Positions 40,231-49,466 of a DNA stretch of 64,000 nt are shown one piece after another. This DNA is from Thermoleophilia bacterium (GTDB lineage Bacteria > Actinomycetota > Thermoleophilia > Gaiellales > Gaiellaceae), in the NCBI GenBank assembly GCA_025928515.1, contig JAICJI010000008.1:1-64000 (forward strand), written 5' to 3'. Position 1 is the stretch's first letter, and every line of letters starts with the position of its first letter. The position numbers were made by a program, and so were the translations under genes. Under the pieces are notes generated by a model, which had not been told where the DNA came from, ran no database searches, and worked only from the letters and a program-made list of their open reading frames with translations.

Positions 40231-41082
40231 ATGCCTGGAAGGGCTCGTCTCGCTCGGTCCATCGCCCGCGCCGAGTTCGTCGCGTGGCTGCCGTCGCGAC
40301 CCCGGTGGCCTGCGGTTCGCCCCCGCGCCTGGCTCGTCCAGCTCGCGCCGACACGACGATCGCTCGTCGTCGGCGTGGGCGTGCTGTTGCTCGGCCTCGG
40401 CGGCTATCTGATCGCGCGCGAGTCGTCGCTCTTCGCGATCGACCGGATCGAGGTCAGGGGAGCATCACCGCGCGTCGCGGGCCAGGTCCGCGAGGCTCTC
40501 GGGCCGGTACTGGGTCGGCCCCTGGTCGGGCTTGATGGGTCCGCAGTGCTCCGGGACGTCGACGCACTTCCGACCGTCGTGCGCGCGAGCTACGACCGAG
40601 CTTTCCCACACACGCTGCGCGTCACGGTCGTCTCCGAGCGGCCGGCGGCCGTCCTACGCCAGGGTTCGGAGAGCTGGCTCGTCTCGGCCCGCGGCCGCGT
40701 GATGGAGCGTCTGCCGGGGAGCGCCCTGCCGAGGTTGCCACGGATCTGGCTCTCCACCCACACTCACGTGAGCATCGGGAGTGAGGTCGGGGTTGCGGGG
40801 ACTGCCGCTGCAGCCCGCGCGGTCGGGCTCGCAGGTGCGTTCGCGGTCCGCGTCGCGTCGGCGTCGGACAGCGACGGCACGCTTCTGTTCCGGCTCCATT
40901 CGGGGCTCGAGCTGCTGCTCGGCGACGGCACCGACATCAAGCTCAAGGTCGCCGTCGCGGCGCACGTGCTCGCCGTGCTCCCGTCGGGCTCGGTCTTTCT
41001 CGACGTGAGTAACCCCGGCAGACCAGTCTCCGGAACCGGATCACCGACCGTCGGCTTACAGCAAGGCTCTGCTAGAGGTTGA
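40231..41082 (+). CDS. ftsQ: Cell division protein FtsQ
   Basis: 283 aa. An Arg-rich cytoplasmic tail (1-45), one TM helix (SLVVGVGVLLLGLGGYLIA), a POTRA domain (FAIDRIEVRGASPRVAGQVREAL) and the FtsQ/DivIB beta domain (LPTVVRASYDRAFPHTLRVTVVSERPAAVL). Scaffold of the FtsQLB complex. Position between murB and ftsZ supports the call. Confidence 0.88.
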   Translation: MPGRARLARSIARAEFVAWLPSRPRWPAVRPRAWLVQLAPTRRSLVVGVGVLLLGLGGYLIARESSLFAIDRIEVRGASPRVAGQVREALGPVLGRPLVGLDGSAVLRDVDALPTVVRASYDRAFPHTLRVTVVSERPAAVLRQGSESWLVSARGRVMERLPGSALPRLPRIWLSTHTHVSIGSEVGVAGTAAAARAVGLAGAFAVRVASASDSDGTLLFRLHSGLELLLGDGTDIKLKVAVAAHVLAVLPSGSVFLDVSNPGRPVSGTGSPTVGLQQGSARG

Positions 41083-41104
41083 GGGTGTGAAGCTCCAGTT
41101 CCGG

Positions 41105-41133
41105 TTGACATCGAGCGTTCGCGCACGTACGCT
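41105..41133 (+). promoter_or_regulatory. Sigma-70-type promoter of ftsZ
   Basis: TTGACA (41105-41110) and TACGCT (41128-41133) are separated by 17 bp. The expected start leaves a 5' UTR of about 55 nt before the ftsZ ATG. This is the best -35/-10 pair seen in the window. Confidence 0.65.
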
Positions 41134-41193
41134 CCGCCGCGTTGTTGCTGAAGGCAGCCCCAATCCTCTAGTGAAGGTTCAGGTTCGAAGCTC

Positions 41194-42255
41194 ATGAGCA
41201 CGAACGAAGCGGCCGGGAACTACCTGGCAGTCATCAAGGTCGTCGGCGTCGGTGGCGGCGGGACCAACGCCGTCAACCGGATGGTGGACGCCGGTTTGTC
41301 GGGCGTCGAGTTCATCGCGGTCAACACGGACGCGCAGGCGCTGATGGTCTGCGACGCAGACGTGAAGATCCACATCGGCTCCGCAGCCACGCGCGGTCTC
41401 GGCGCCGGCGCGGATCCGGCCGTCGGCCTCGCCGCCGCGCAGGAGAGCCGCGACGAGCTCAAGGAGGCGCTCAAGGGCGCGGACATGATCTTCGTCACCG
41501 CGGGTGAAGGCGGCGGCACCGGGACCGGTGCTGCGCCGGTCGTCGCGGAGCTCGGCCGTGAGCTCGGAGCGCTCACCGTCGGCGTCGTCACGAAGCCGTT
41601 CAACTTCGAGGGCCGGAAGCGCGCGCAGCAGGCCGAGCAGGGCATCGAGAGCCTGCGCGACAGGCTCGAGACGCTGATCGTGATCGAGAACGACCGCCTG
41701 CTGCAGGTGGTCGAGAAGCAGACATCGGTCGTCGACGCGTTCCGCATGGCCGACGACGTGCTCCGGCAGGGCGTCCAAGGCATCACGGACCTGATCACGG
41801 TGCCCGGTCTCGTCAACCTCGACTTCGCGGACGTGCGGACGATCATGCGCGAGGCCGGCTCGGCTCTGATGGGCATCGGCACGGCGAGCGGCGACAACCG
41901 CGCGGCTGAGGCGGCGCGCTCGGCCGTGTCCTCTCCGCTGCTCGAATCCTCGATCGAAGGTGCGACCGGGATCCTGCTCAACATCACCGGTGGTCCCGAC
42001 ATCGGCCTCTTCGAGGTCAACGAGGCTGCAGAGGTCGTCACGAGCGCGGCCGACGTCAACGCGAACGTCATCTTCGGCGCGGTCATCGACGAGGCCATGG
42101 GCGATGCGGTGCGCGTCACCGTCATCGCCACAGGCTTCGGTGGTGGGCGGCGTCGCCGCAGGGCGAGCGCGGAGCCGGAGCTGACGGCTCCCGCTGCCGG
42201 CACGGAGCGGGGGGAGAACGGCCTCGACGTGCCGTCCTTCCTGCGCGGCGAATAA
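41194..42255 (+). CDS. ftsZ: Cell division GTPase FtsZ
   Basis: 353 aa. Tubulin signature [13 protein letters not shown]-terminal [16 protein letters not shown]7 loop [11 protein letters not shown], and the C-terminal conserved peptide LDVPSFLR. The linker (about 315-342) is short. Forms the Z ring. It has its own promoter 60 bp upstream. Unlike many actinobacteria, no sepF or yggS-like gene follows; the glycine cleavage genes do. Confidence 0.97.
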   Translation: MSTNEAAGNYLAVIKVVGVGGGGTNAVNRMVDAGLSGVEFIAVNTDAQALMVCDADVKIHIGSAATRGLGAGADPAVGLAAAQESRDELKEALKGADMIFVTAGEGGGTGTGAAPVVAELGRELGALTVGVVTKPFNFEGRKRAQQAEQGIESLRDRLETLIVIENDRLLQVVEKQTSVVDAFRMADDVLRQGVQGITDLITVPGLVNLDFADVRTIMREAGSALMGIGTASGDNRAAEAARSAVSSPLLESSIEGATGILLNITGGPDIGLFEVNEAAEVVTSAADVNANVIFGAVIDEAMGDAVRVTVIATGFGGGRRRRRASAEPELTAPAAGTERGENGLDVPSFLRGE

Positions 42256-42337
42256 CACCGCGACGCGGAGTTTCGCGAGCCTCGACTCGGCAGGTTTGGC
42301 GTCGGGCAAACGGGGCACACGGTGCGTGCCCTCAACA

Positions 42338-42361
42338 GGGTTGACCATAAGAGTCAACCCC
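42338..42361 (+). terminator. Hairpin downstream of ftsZ
   Basis: GGGTTGAC and GTCAACCC form 8-bp arms around CATAAGA, 83 bp past the ftsZ stop and 110 bp before gcvT. No T-run. It may end the dcw transcript or belong to the gcvT leader. A second short repeat, TCGACT-G-AGTCGA, lies at 42427-42439. A glycine riboswitch was looked for here and not recognised. Confidence 0.4.
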
Positions 42362-42457
42362 ACGACCCGGTCCGCCGCCCTGGTTCGTCTTCGATGAGCC
42401 GGGGCGGCTCCGTTCTGGGGACGTTTTCGACTGAGTCGAGGCGCGATGCGTACTAAC

Positions 42458-42463
42458 TAGGAT
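42458..42463 (+). promoter_or_regulatory. -10-like hexamer of gcvT
   Basis: TAGGAT ends 10 nt before the gcvT ATG, so the leader would be only a few nucleotides long. Confidence 0.3.
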
Positions 42464-42473
42464 CGGCCTGCCG

Positions 42474-43529
42474 ATGTCCGCGACGCTTCTGCACACGCCG
42501 CTCCACGACCGGCACGTCGAGCTCGGAGCGCGAATGGTGCCGTTCGCAGGCTGGGAGATGCCGGTTCAGTACGAAGGCGTCATCCCAGAGCACCGAGCCG
42601 TGCGCTCGGATGCCGGCGTCTTCGACGTCTCGCACATGGGCGAACTCGAGGTCGAAGGGCCGCACGCCCGCGACCTGCTCCAGGCAACGCTCGCGAACGA
42701 CGTGGACAAGCTCGCGCCCGGCGAGGCGCAGTACACATTGCTGACGAACGAGGGCGGCGGCATCATCGACGACCTGGTCGTCTACCGCACCGGCGATTGC
42801 TCGTACCTCCTCGTCGTGAACGCGGGGAATCGTGCAGCGGCGTACAACTCGCTGAAGGAGCGAGAGGTGCGCGGCTCGGACGTGCGTGACGTGTCCGACG
42901 ACTGCGCGTTGCTCGCCGTTCAGGGCCCACGGGCGATCGAGCGGCTAGGCCTGCCGCCGGCTCCGCCATTCACGTTCGCGGAGACGATGCTCGACGGCGT
43001 CGAGGTGATGGTCAACCGCACCGGCTACACCGGTGAGGACGGCTGCGAGCTCCTCTGCATGAGCGAGGACGCCGTCCGGCTCTGGGATGCGGTGCTCGGG
43101 CGCGGTGCGGTGCCGTGTGGGCTCGGCGCGCGCGACTCGCTGCGCCTCGAGGTCTGCTACCCGCTGCACGGCAACGACATCGGGCCCGACACCGACGCCG
43201 TTTCGGCGGGCCTCGGCTGGGTGTGCGCGCTCGACAAGGAATTCGTCGGCGTCGACGCCCTCCGGCGCATCAAGGCAGAGGGCCCCAAGCGCCGGCTCGT
43301 CGCCTTCGCGATGGAGGAGAAGGCGATTCCCCGGCAGGGGATGGCGATCGAAGGTGGTGGGGAGGTGACGTCGGGCTCGCATTCACCGATGTTGGAGGTC
43401 GGGATCGGAATGGGCTACGTCCCGACCGCGCTGGCCAAGCCGGACACCGAGTTGACGATCGACGTTCGCGGTCGCCCGCGGCGGGCACGCGTCGTCAAGA
43501 AGCCGATCTACAAGAAGAGGGAGGACTGA
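42474..43529 (+). CDS. gcvT: Glycine cleavage system T protein (aminomethyltransferase)
   Basis: 351 aa. Motifs: FAGWEMPVQYEGVIPEHRAVR, GVFDVSHMGE, QYTLLTNEGGGIIDD, VNAGNR, GYTGEDGCEL and ARDSLRLEVCYPLHGNDI (in pieces). Transfers the methylene group from the H-protein arm to tetrahydrofolate, releasing ammonia. First gene of the gcvT-H-PA-PB run; gcvH begins immediately after its stop. Confidence 0.94.
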   Translation: MSATLLHTPLHDRHVELGARMVPFAGWEMPVQYEGVIPEHRAVRSDAGVFDVSHMGELEVEGPHARDLLQATLANDVDKLAPGEAQYTLLTNEGGGIIDDLVVYRTGDCSYLLVVNAGNRAAAYNSLKEREVRGSDVRDVSDDCALLAVQGPRAIERLGLPPAPPFTFAETMLDGVEVMVNRTGYTGEDGCELLCMSEDAVRLWDAVLGRGAVPCGLGARDSLRLEVCYPLHGNDIGPDTDAVSAGLGWVCALDKEFVGVDALRRIKAEGPKRRLVAFAMEEKAIPRQGMAIEGGGEVTSGSHSPMLEVGIGMGYVPTALAKPDTELTIDVRGRPRRARVVKKPIYKKRED

Positions 43530-43925
43530 GTGGCAGCGGCCGAGAGCTATCCCGAGGAACTGAAGTACCACGAGGAGCACGACTGGGCGCGAGTCGACGG
43601 GGACGAGGCGGTGCTCGGCATCACGTGGTTCGCCGCCGATTTGCTCGGCGAGCTCGTGCATTTCGAGCCTCCGGCGGTCGGCTCGGACGTGACGAAGGAT
43701 CAGTCGTACGGCGAGGTCGAGTCGGTGAAGGCGGTGTCCGACGTGATCGCGCCGCTCTCGGGCGAGGTGCTCGCCGTGAACGAGCAGGTCGTCGATGCGC
43801 CGGAGACGGTGAACGAGGATCCGTACGGCAACGGGTGGCTCATCCGCATTCGCCTCGGCGATCCCGGGGAGACCGACGATCTCCTCGACGCGGCCGCCTA
43901 TCGGCAGGTTCTCGCGAACCAGTGA
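43530..43925 (+). CDS. gcvH: Glycine cleavage system H protein
   Basis: 131 aa from GTG, directly after the gcvT stop. The lipoyl lysine is Lys67 in GEVESVKAVSD; KYHEEHDWARVDGDEAVLGITWFA is the usual N-terminal part. Carries the aminomethyl intermediate among P, T and L proteins. The lipoamide dehydrogenase (L protein) gene is not in this window. Stop overlaps gcvPA (GTGA). Confidence 0.95.
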   Translation: MAAAESYPEELKYHEEHDWARVDGDEAVLGITWFAADLLGELVHFEPPAVGSDVTKDQSYGEVESVKAVSDVIAPLSGEVLAVNEQVVDAPETVNEDPYGNGWLIRIRLGDPGETDDLLDAAAYRQVLANQ

Positions 43926-45277
43926 CGCAGCAGCACCCGTTCCTCGCGCTGACCGACTCCGACCGGGACGAAATGCTCGGGATGATCGGTGTGGGCGCAG
44001 TCGACGAGCTCTTCGGCGACCTGCCCGATTCGGTTCGCCTCGGGCGCGAGCTCGACCTCGAGCCGGCGCTCTCCGAGCAGGAGCTCTTCGCGCACGTCGC
44101 GGCTCTCGCCGAGCGGAATGCCGATGCCAGCAGTGAGGTGTCGTTCCTCGGCGCGGGGATGTACGACCACTACGTCCCGGCGGTGGTCGACGCCATCCTC
44201 CAGCGTGGGGAGCTGCTGACCGCGTACACGCCGTACCAGCCCGAGATGAGCCAGGGTGTGCTGCAGGCGATCTTCGAGTACCAGACGGCCATCTGCGAGC
44301 TGACCGGCATGGACGTCTCGAACGCCTCCGGCTACGACGGGACGAGCGTCGCGGCGGACGCCTTCTACGTCGCGAAGCACGCGACCGGCCGCAGCAAGAT
44401 CGTCGTCACGGAGGCCACGAATCCGCAGGTGCGCCAGGTCGTGAAGACGTACGCCGCCGGGTTCGGGCTCGAAGTAGTGGAGGCGCCCCAGCGGGACGGA
44501 ACGACCGACCCGGATGAGCTCGAGCGTGTCGCCGCGGACGCCGCAGCCGTCATCTTCCAGCAGCCGAACTTCTTCGGTTGCCTCGAGCCGGCCCCCGACC
44601 TCGTCTCGGTCGCGGCTGATGCCGGTGCGTTGCCGATCGCTCACGTCGACCTCCTCTCGCTCGGCGTGCTCGAGGCGCCGGGCCGTTACGGGGCCGCGCT
44701 TGCGCTCGGCGAAGGTCAGGCGGCGGGCAACTTCCCGTCCTTCGGCGGGCCGCACTACGGCTTCCTGGCGGCGCGCAGCGAGTTCATCCGTCGCATGCCG
44801 GGGCGCATCGTCGGCGAGACCGTAGACACCGCGGGCGAGCGCGGCTATGTCCTCACCCTGCAGACCCGGGAGCAGCACATCCGCCGGGAGAAGGCCACGT
44901 CGAACATCACCACGAACCAGACGCTGCTCGCTCTCGGCGGGCTCGTCTATCTCACGTGGCTGGGACCACAGGGACTGCGCGAGCTGGGGGAGACCTGCCT
45001 GTCGCTGGCCGCGTACGCGAAGCAACGCCTCGCGGAGCGGGCAGGAATCGAGTCGGTGTTCTCAACACAGACAACGTTCAAGGAGTTTGCCGTGCGCGTC
45101 GGACGGAACGCACGCGAGGTCGTCGCAGCGGCGCGCGAGCGCGGCGTCCATCCCGGCTACGCGCTCGGTCGCGACTACGAGGGGATGGACGACGTCCTGC
45201 TCGTCGCGGTGACGGAGCGCCGGACGCCCGAGGAGATCGACCGCCTCGCCGACGTGCTGGCCGAGGTCTGCGGATGA
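43922..45277 (+). CDS. gcvPA: Glycine dehydrogenase (decarboxylating) subunit 1
   Basis: 451 aa from GTG; the 720-aa track ORF wrongly extends through gcvT and gcvH. It corresponds to the N-terminal half of one-chain P protein: [47 protein letters not shown] and [15 protein letters not shown]. It lacks the PLP lysine, which is on subunit 2. The two-subunit form occurs in Firmicutes, thermophiles and some actinobacterial relatives. Confidence 0.93.
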   Translation: MTQQHPFLALTDSDRDEMLGMIGVGAVDELFGDLPDSVRLGRELDLEPALSEQELFAHVAALAERNADASSEVSFLGAGMYDHYVPAVVDAILQRGELLTAYTPYQPEMSQGVLQAIFEYQTAICELTGMDVSNASGYDGTSVAADAFYVAKHATGRSKIVVTEATNPQVRQVVKTYAAGFGLEVVEAPQRDGTTDPDELERVAADAAAVIFQQPNFFGCLEPAPDLVSVAADAGALPIAHVDLLSLGVLEAPGRYGAALALGEGQAAGNFPSFGGPHYGFLAARSEFIRRMPGRIVGETVDTAGERGYVLTLQTREQHIRREKATSNITTNQTLLALGGLVYLTWLGPQGLRELGETCLSLAAYAKQRLAERAGIESVFSTQTTFKEFAVRVGRNAREVVAAARERGVHPGYALGRDYEGMDDVLLVAVTERRTPEEIDRLADVLAEVCG

Positions 45278-46755
45278 AGCTGATCTACGAGAAGTCGCAG
45301 GCCGGTCGCCGCGCGTCGGCGCTGCCGCGGTACGACGAGCTTCCCGCGGCCCCGGAGATCCCGGAAGACCTTCGCCGCAACGAGCCGCCCCGCTTGCCCG
45401 AGGTACCGGAGTTCGAGCTCGTGCGCCACTTCACCGAGCTCTCGACCCGCAACTTCGGCGTCGACACGGGCTTCTATCCCCTCGGCTCCTGCACGATGAA
45501 GTACAACCCGCGCATCAACGAGCGGCTCGCCGCGCTGCCCGGGTTCGCGCGACTCCACCCGCTGCAGGACGAGGACGGAGCCCAGGGCGCGCTCGAGCTG
45601 ATGTGGCGCCTGCAGGAGATCCTCGCCGAGGTCACCGGTCTCGACGCCGTCTCGCTCCAGCCGGCCGCCGGCTCCCAGGGCGAGCTGACGGGGCTGTTGC
45701 TGGTACGCGCGTACTTCGCGGCGCGTGGGGAGGCGGAGCAGAGACGCAAGGTCGTGATCCCGGACACCGCCCACGGCACGAACCCGGCTTCCGTCACGAT
45801 GGCCGGCTACGAGCTGACGCCGGTACGCACAGACGCGCGGGGGAACATCGACGTCGACGACCTCCGCGGCAAGGTCGACGAGCACACCGCTGCGCTCATG
45901 CTCACGAACCCGTCCACGCTCGGCCTCTTCGACGAGAACATCGAGGAGATCGAGCGGATCTTCCACGCCGCCGGCGCGCTCATGTACTACGACGGCGCGA
46001 ACCTCAATGCCGTCTGCGGGATCTCGCGCCCCGGGGACATGGGCTTCGACATCGTCCACATCAACCTCCACAAGACGTTCTCGCAGCCGCACGGCGGCGG
46101 CGGCCCCGGCGGCGGTCCGGTCGCAGTGCGCAAGACGCTCGAGCCGTTTCTGCCGGTGCCGGCGGTGGTGCGGCGGGAGGATGGAGGCTTCGGGCTCGAC
46201 TTCGACCGGCCGCAGACGATCGGCAAGGTGCGCGGCTTCACCGGCCCGTTCGGCGTCTTCGTCCGCTCGTACGCGTACCTGCGGATGTGGGGGCCGCGGC
46301 TACGCGAGATGTCCGAGACGGCCGTGCTCAACGCGAATTACGTCCTCGCGCGGCTGAAGGACGCCTACGACCTGCCCTTCGACCGGCTGTGCATGCACGA
46401 GTTCGTCCTCTCGGCGCGCACGATGAAGCGGGAGCACGGCTGCACCGCGCTCGACGTGGCGAAGCGGCTGATGGACTACGGCTTCCACCCGCCGACGATC
46501 TACTTCCCGCTCATCGTTCCCGAGGCGCTGATGGTGGAGCCGACGGAAACCGAGGCGAAGGAGACGCTCGACGCCTTCTGCGACGCGATGCTCGCGATCG
46601 CGCGCGAGGCGGCAGACGAGCCGGAGCTGCTCAAGGAGGCGCCGCATCACCGGCCGGTCAAGCGGCTCGACGAGGTGCGCGCGGCGAAGCAGCCCGTCGT
46701 CCGGTACGCGTTCGACGACGCACTCGAGAGGGTCGAGGCGCCTAAGGGCGCCTGA
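45274..46755 (+). CDS. gcvPB: Glycine dehydrogenase (decarboxylating) subunit 2
   Basis: 493 aa, ATGA overlap with gcvPA. PLP attaches at Lys267 in [16 protein letters not shown]. Other motifs: [37 protein letters not shown] and YYDGANLNA. Decarboxylates glycine and passes the aminomethyl group to the H protein. Its 3' end overlaps the convergent GNAT gene by 14 bp. Confidence 0.95.
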   Translation: MKLIYEKSQAGRRASALPRYDELPAAPEIPEDLRRNEPPRLPEVPEFELVRHFTELSTRNFGVDTGFYPLGSCTMKYNPRINERLAALPGFARLHPLQDEDGAQGALELMWRLQEILAEVTGLDAVSLQPAAGSQGELTGLLLVRAYFAARGEAEQRRKVVIPDTAHGTNPASVTMAGYELTPVRTDARGNIDVDDLRGKVDEHTAALMLTNPSTLGLFDENIEEIERIFHAAGALMYYDGANLNAVCGISRPGDMGFDIVHINLHKTFSQPHGGGGPGGGPVAVRKTLEPFLPVPAVVRREDGGFGLDFDRPQTIGKVRGFTGPFGVFVRSYAYLRMWGPRLREMSETAVLNANYVLARLKDAYDLPFDRLCMHEFVLSARTMKREHGCTALDVAKRLMDYGFHPPTIYFPLIVPEALMVEPTETEAKETLDAFCDAMLAIAREAADEPELLKEAPHHRPVKRLDEVRAAKQPVVRYAFDDALERVEAPKGA

Positions 46756-47389
46756 GCTCGAGCTCGGCGCCGACGACACGCCCGCCGAGCCCTTCGAGCA
46801 GCGCTCGTGACGCGACGTTCGTCTCGTCCACCTCGGTCGCGATTTTGTGCTCGCCGCGCTCTTGGAGCACCGCGAAAGTCTCGCCCAGCAGCCACCGCGC
46901 GATCCCACGCTGCCGCAGCGACCGGCGCACGCCGATGAAGCCGAGCCGCGGCTGCTTCGGCCGGATCCAGACGCGGCAGATTCCCACTCTTTCGGCTGCG
47001 AACGTCGCGACCAGGTAGACCGCCGGATCGAACTGGGGCGAGAGGTAGGTCTCTTCACGAAAGTCGTCGGTCGTCCAGTGCCAGCCGTCCGTGCCGGGGA
47101 CGTCCTGGCGCAGCTCGTTGTCGAGCAGCCGCAGCGTCTCTTCGTCCACCGCGTCCGCTCGCACGACCTTCACGCCTTGAGGTGCCGCCGTGCGCGGCAC
47201 GTTCGTCGGGAGGATGAGGCGCAGCTCCCTTCGCTCGCGGACGAAGCCCAAAGCTTCTAGTTCGCGGAGTCGGTCGACATCGTGCTCCTCGACCGTGGCG
47301 AAGAGCTCGCCCGAGGGAAGGTGTCCCTCTGGCGGGCCGAGGAGGAAGCGACGGCCGTCCGGCCTGAGGAACGTGCGCGCCTCAGGCAC
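46742..47389 (-). CDS. GNAT-family N-acetyltransferase
   Basis: 215 aa from GTG ([12 protein letters not shown]), which overlaps the rlmN stop by 8 nt; the 53 extra residues of the track ORF lie inside rlmN in another frame. Two parts: an N-terminal half (to about 75) and a GNAT core with the acetyl-CoA motif [19 protein letters not shown] and [19 protein letters not shown]. Substrate unknown. Co-transcribed with rlmN. Confidence 0.8.
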   Translation of the reverse strand: MPEARTFLRPDGRRFLLGPPEGHLPSGELFATVEEHDVDRLRELEALGFVRERRELRLILPTNVPRTAAPQGVKVVRADAVDEETLRLLDNELRQDVPGTDGWHWTTDDFREETYLSPQFDPAVYLVATFAAERVGICRVWIRPKQPRLGFIGVRRSLRQRGIARWLLGETFAVLQERGEHKIATEVDETNVASRALLEGLGGRVVGAELELRRP

Positions 47390-48458
47390 CGACGGGCTGC
47401 GTGTCCCGGCGGGATCTCGGAGCCGCCGCCAGCTGTCCGCACGCGGCCTCGATGTCTCGCCCGCGCGTGAGGCGCACCGTGACGGGGACGCGCGCGCGCT
47501 CGAGCTCGTGCCGGAAGGCCGAGATCCGCTCGCGCGGCGAGCCGTCATAGAGACCGCCGGCCGCCGTGCGCGGGGTGTTCGGCCGCGCGCCGGCGGCGTC
47601 GCCGCCGGCGCTTGCAGCCCAAGGGTTGTAGGGGATCAGATTCACCTTGAAGTGGTCGCGGCCGAGCAGCTCCGCAAGAGCGCGGGCCTGCTCCGGCGAG
47701 TCGTTCACGCCGGCGAGCATCACGTACTCGACGAAGACACGGCGGTTCGTCGCGTCCACGTGCCGGCGGCACTCGGCGACGACGTCCGCAATCGGGTACC
47801 GGTCGTTGACCGCCATGATCCGCGACCGCAGCTCGTCGTCGGGCGCGTGGAGCGAGAGCGCGAGGCGGATCGGCTTGTCCACCTCGTCCACGAATCGCCG
47901 CAACCCCGGGAGCCAGCCGACCGTCGAGATCGTCGTGCGCCGGTGGGTGATCCCGACGTCGGGCAGGTTCCGCACCGCGCCGAGCACCTCGTCGAGGTTG
48001 AGCATCGGCTCGCCCATCCCCATGAAGACGCAGTGGTCGACCGCGGTGAGCCGCCGGAAATGGAGGGCCTGGTCGACGATCTCCGAGGCGGTGAGGTTGC
48101 GGCCGAACGCCATCGAGCCCGTAGCGCAGAAGGTGCACGTCAAGGGGCAGCCCGACTGCGAAGAGACGCAGAGCGAGCGCCGTCCGTCGCGGTAGCGCAT
48201 CAGCACGGCCTCCACGGGGTGGCCGTCTTCCGTCCGGAAGAGGGTCTTCACTGTTCCGTCGCGCGACTCGCGCTCGGCCTCGACGGTCAGCGTCGAGAAC
48301 GGCACCGCCGCCTCGAGCTCCGTGCGCAGTCCGCGCGGCAGGTTGGTCATATCCGCGTAGCCGGGCGCGCCGCGCGCCGTCCACTCCCACACCTGCCGGG
48401 CACGGAACGCCGGCTCACCGCGCGCCCGCAGTGTCTCCTCCAAAAGGGCCAGATCCAT
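47382..48458 (-). CDS. rlmN: Dual-specificity RNA methyltransferase RlmN
   Basis: 358 aa. Radical-SAM cluster motif CPLTCTFCATG (CxxxCxxC), GMGEPMLN, and the catalytic cysteine pair: one near the C-terminal end (MLAGVNDSPEQ...ACGQ) and one in the iron-sulfur region. N-terminal WEWTARGAPGYADMTNLPRGLR is typical. Makes m2A2503 in 23S rRNA and m2A37 in tRNA. Minus-strand TACCGT lies 6 nt before the ATG, overlapping the ltaE -10. Confidence 0.93.
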   Translation of the reverse strand: MDLALLEETLRARGEPAFRARQVWEWTARGAPGYADMTNLPRGLRTELEAAVPFSTLTVEAERESRDGTVKTLFRTEDGHPVEAVLMRYRDGRRSLCVSSQSGCPLTCTFCATGSMAFGRNLTASEIVDQALHFRRLTAVDHCVFMGMGEPMLNLDEVLGAVRNLPDVGITHRRTTISTVGWLPGLRRFVDEVDKPIRLALSLHAPDDELRSRIMAVNDRYPIADVVAECRRHVDATNRRVFVEYVMLAGVNDSPEQARALAELLGRDHFKVNLIPYNPWAASAGGDAAGARPNTPRTAAGGLYDGSPRERISAFRHELERARVPVTVRLTRGRDIEAACGQLAAAPRSRRDTQPVGA

Positions 48459-48464
48459 CGGGCT

Positions 48465-48474
48465 ACGGTAGCGT
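48465..48474. promoter_or_regulatory. Overlapping divergent -10 elements, rlmN / ltaE
   Basis: ACGGTAGCGT reads TACCGT on the minus strand, 6 nt before the rlmN ATG, and TAGCGT on the plus strand, 8 nt before the ltaE ATG. The hexamers share the central TA, as at 7644. Confidence 0.45.
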
Positions 48475-48482
48475 CAGGGTCG

Positions 48483-49466
48483 ATGATCGACCTGCGATCC
48501 GACACGATGACGAAGCCGACGCCGGGAATGCTCGCGGCGATGGCGGCCGCCGAGGTCGGCGACGAGCAGGAGCGCGAGGACCCGACGACGAACGAGCTGC
48601 AGCGCCGCGCGGCGGAGCTGCTCGGTCAGGAGGCTGCGCTCTTCCTCCCGACTGCCACGATGGCCAATCAGGTCGCGCTACGCGTGCTGAGCCGGCCCGG
48701 CTGCAAGGTCGTCGCCGAGGAGAACACGCACGTCCTGATCTGGGAGTGGGGAGGGCCGGCGATCCATTCCGGTCTCGTGATGCACGGCGTCGCGGCCGAC
48801 GCCGGCAGGCCCACCGTCGAGCAGATCGAGGAGCTCGACAACTTCGGCGCGGGCAGCGTCCTCGTCCTCGAGAACACGCACAACAGCTCGGGCGGCCGCA
48901 TCTGGCCGCTCGACGAGTTCAGTGCAGTCGCCGGCGCGGCGCGCGAGCGCGGCGCGGCCGTGCACCTCGACGGCGCGCGGCTCTTGAACGCCGCGGTCGG
49001 GGCTGGGCTGGAGCCGTCGGCTTGGGGAGTACTCGCCGACACGGTCACTGTCTGCTTCTCGAAGGGGCTGGGCTGCCCATTCGGCGCGATCCTCGCCGGC
49101 TCGGCACAGACGATCGAGCAAGCCTGGGAGGGCAAGTTCCTGCTCGGCGGCGCGCTGCGGCAGTCGGGCATCGCCGCCGCCGCGATGCTCTACGCGCTCG
49201 ACCACCACGTCGAGCGGCTCGCCGAGGACCACGCGCGGGCGAAACGGCTGGCCGAGGGCAGCGGGCTCGACCCCGCGACGGTCGACACCAACTTCGTCTC
49301 GATCCCGAACGAGCCGGGCCTGACCGAGCGGCTCCGCGAGCGCGGGATCGCGGTCAGTGACCTGCGTCCCGGCTGGCTCCGTGCCGTCACCCATCTCGAC
49401 ATCGGGGACGAGGGGATCGCGCAGGCGATCGAGTCGATGCAGGAGGTGCTCGCTGTCCGCGTCTGA
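48483..49466 (+). CDS. ltaE: Low-specificity L-threonine aldolase
   Basis: 327 aa from ATG (MIDLRSDTMTKPTPGM); the 758-aa track ORF extends antisense through rlmN. PLP lysine is Lys194 in CFSKGLGCPFG; VHLDGARLLNA binds the cofactor. Cleaves L-threonine or allo-threonine to glycine and acetaldehyde, so it may feed the glycine cleavage system encoded nearby. The final codons AGGAGG form the ribosome-binding site of the next gene. Confidence 0.92.
   Translation: MIDLRSDTMTKPTPGMLAAMAAAEVGDEQEREDPTTNELQRRAAELLGQEAALFLPTATMANQVALRVLSRPGCKVVAEENTHVLIWEWGGPAIHSGLVMHGVAADAGRPTVEQIEELDNFGAGSVLVLENTHNSSGGRIWPLDEFSAVAGAARERGAAVHLDGARLLNAAVGAGLEPSAWGVLADTVTVCFSKGLGCPFGAILAGSAQTIEQAWEGKFLLGGALRQSGIAAAAMLYALDHHVERLAEDHARAKRLAEGSGLDPATVDTNFVSIPNEPGLTERLRERGIAVSDLRPGWLRAVTHLDIGDEGIAQAIESMQEVLAVRV

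Noticed and set aside
42256-42473. Glycine riboswitch before gcvT
   Set aside because: Neither tandem aptamer core nor expression platform motifs were recognised; only two short hairpins are visible. A covariance search would be decisive.
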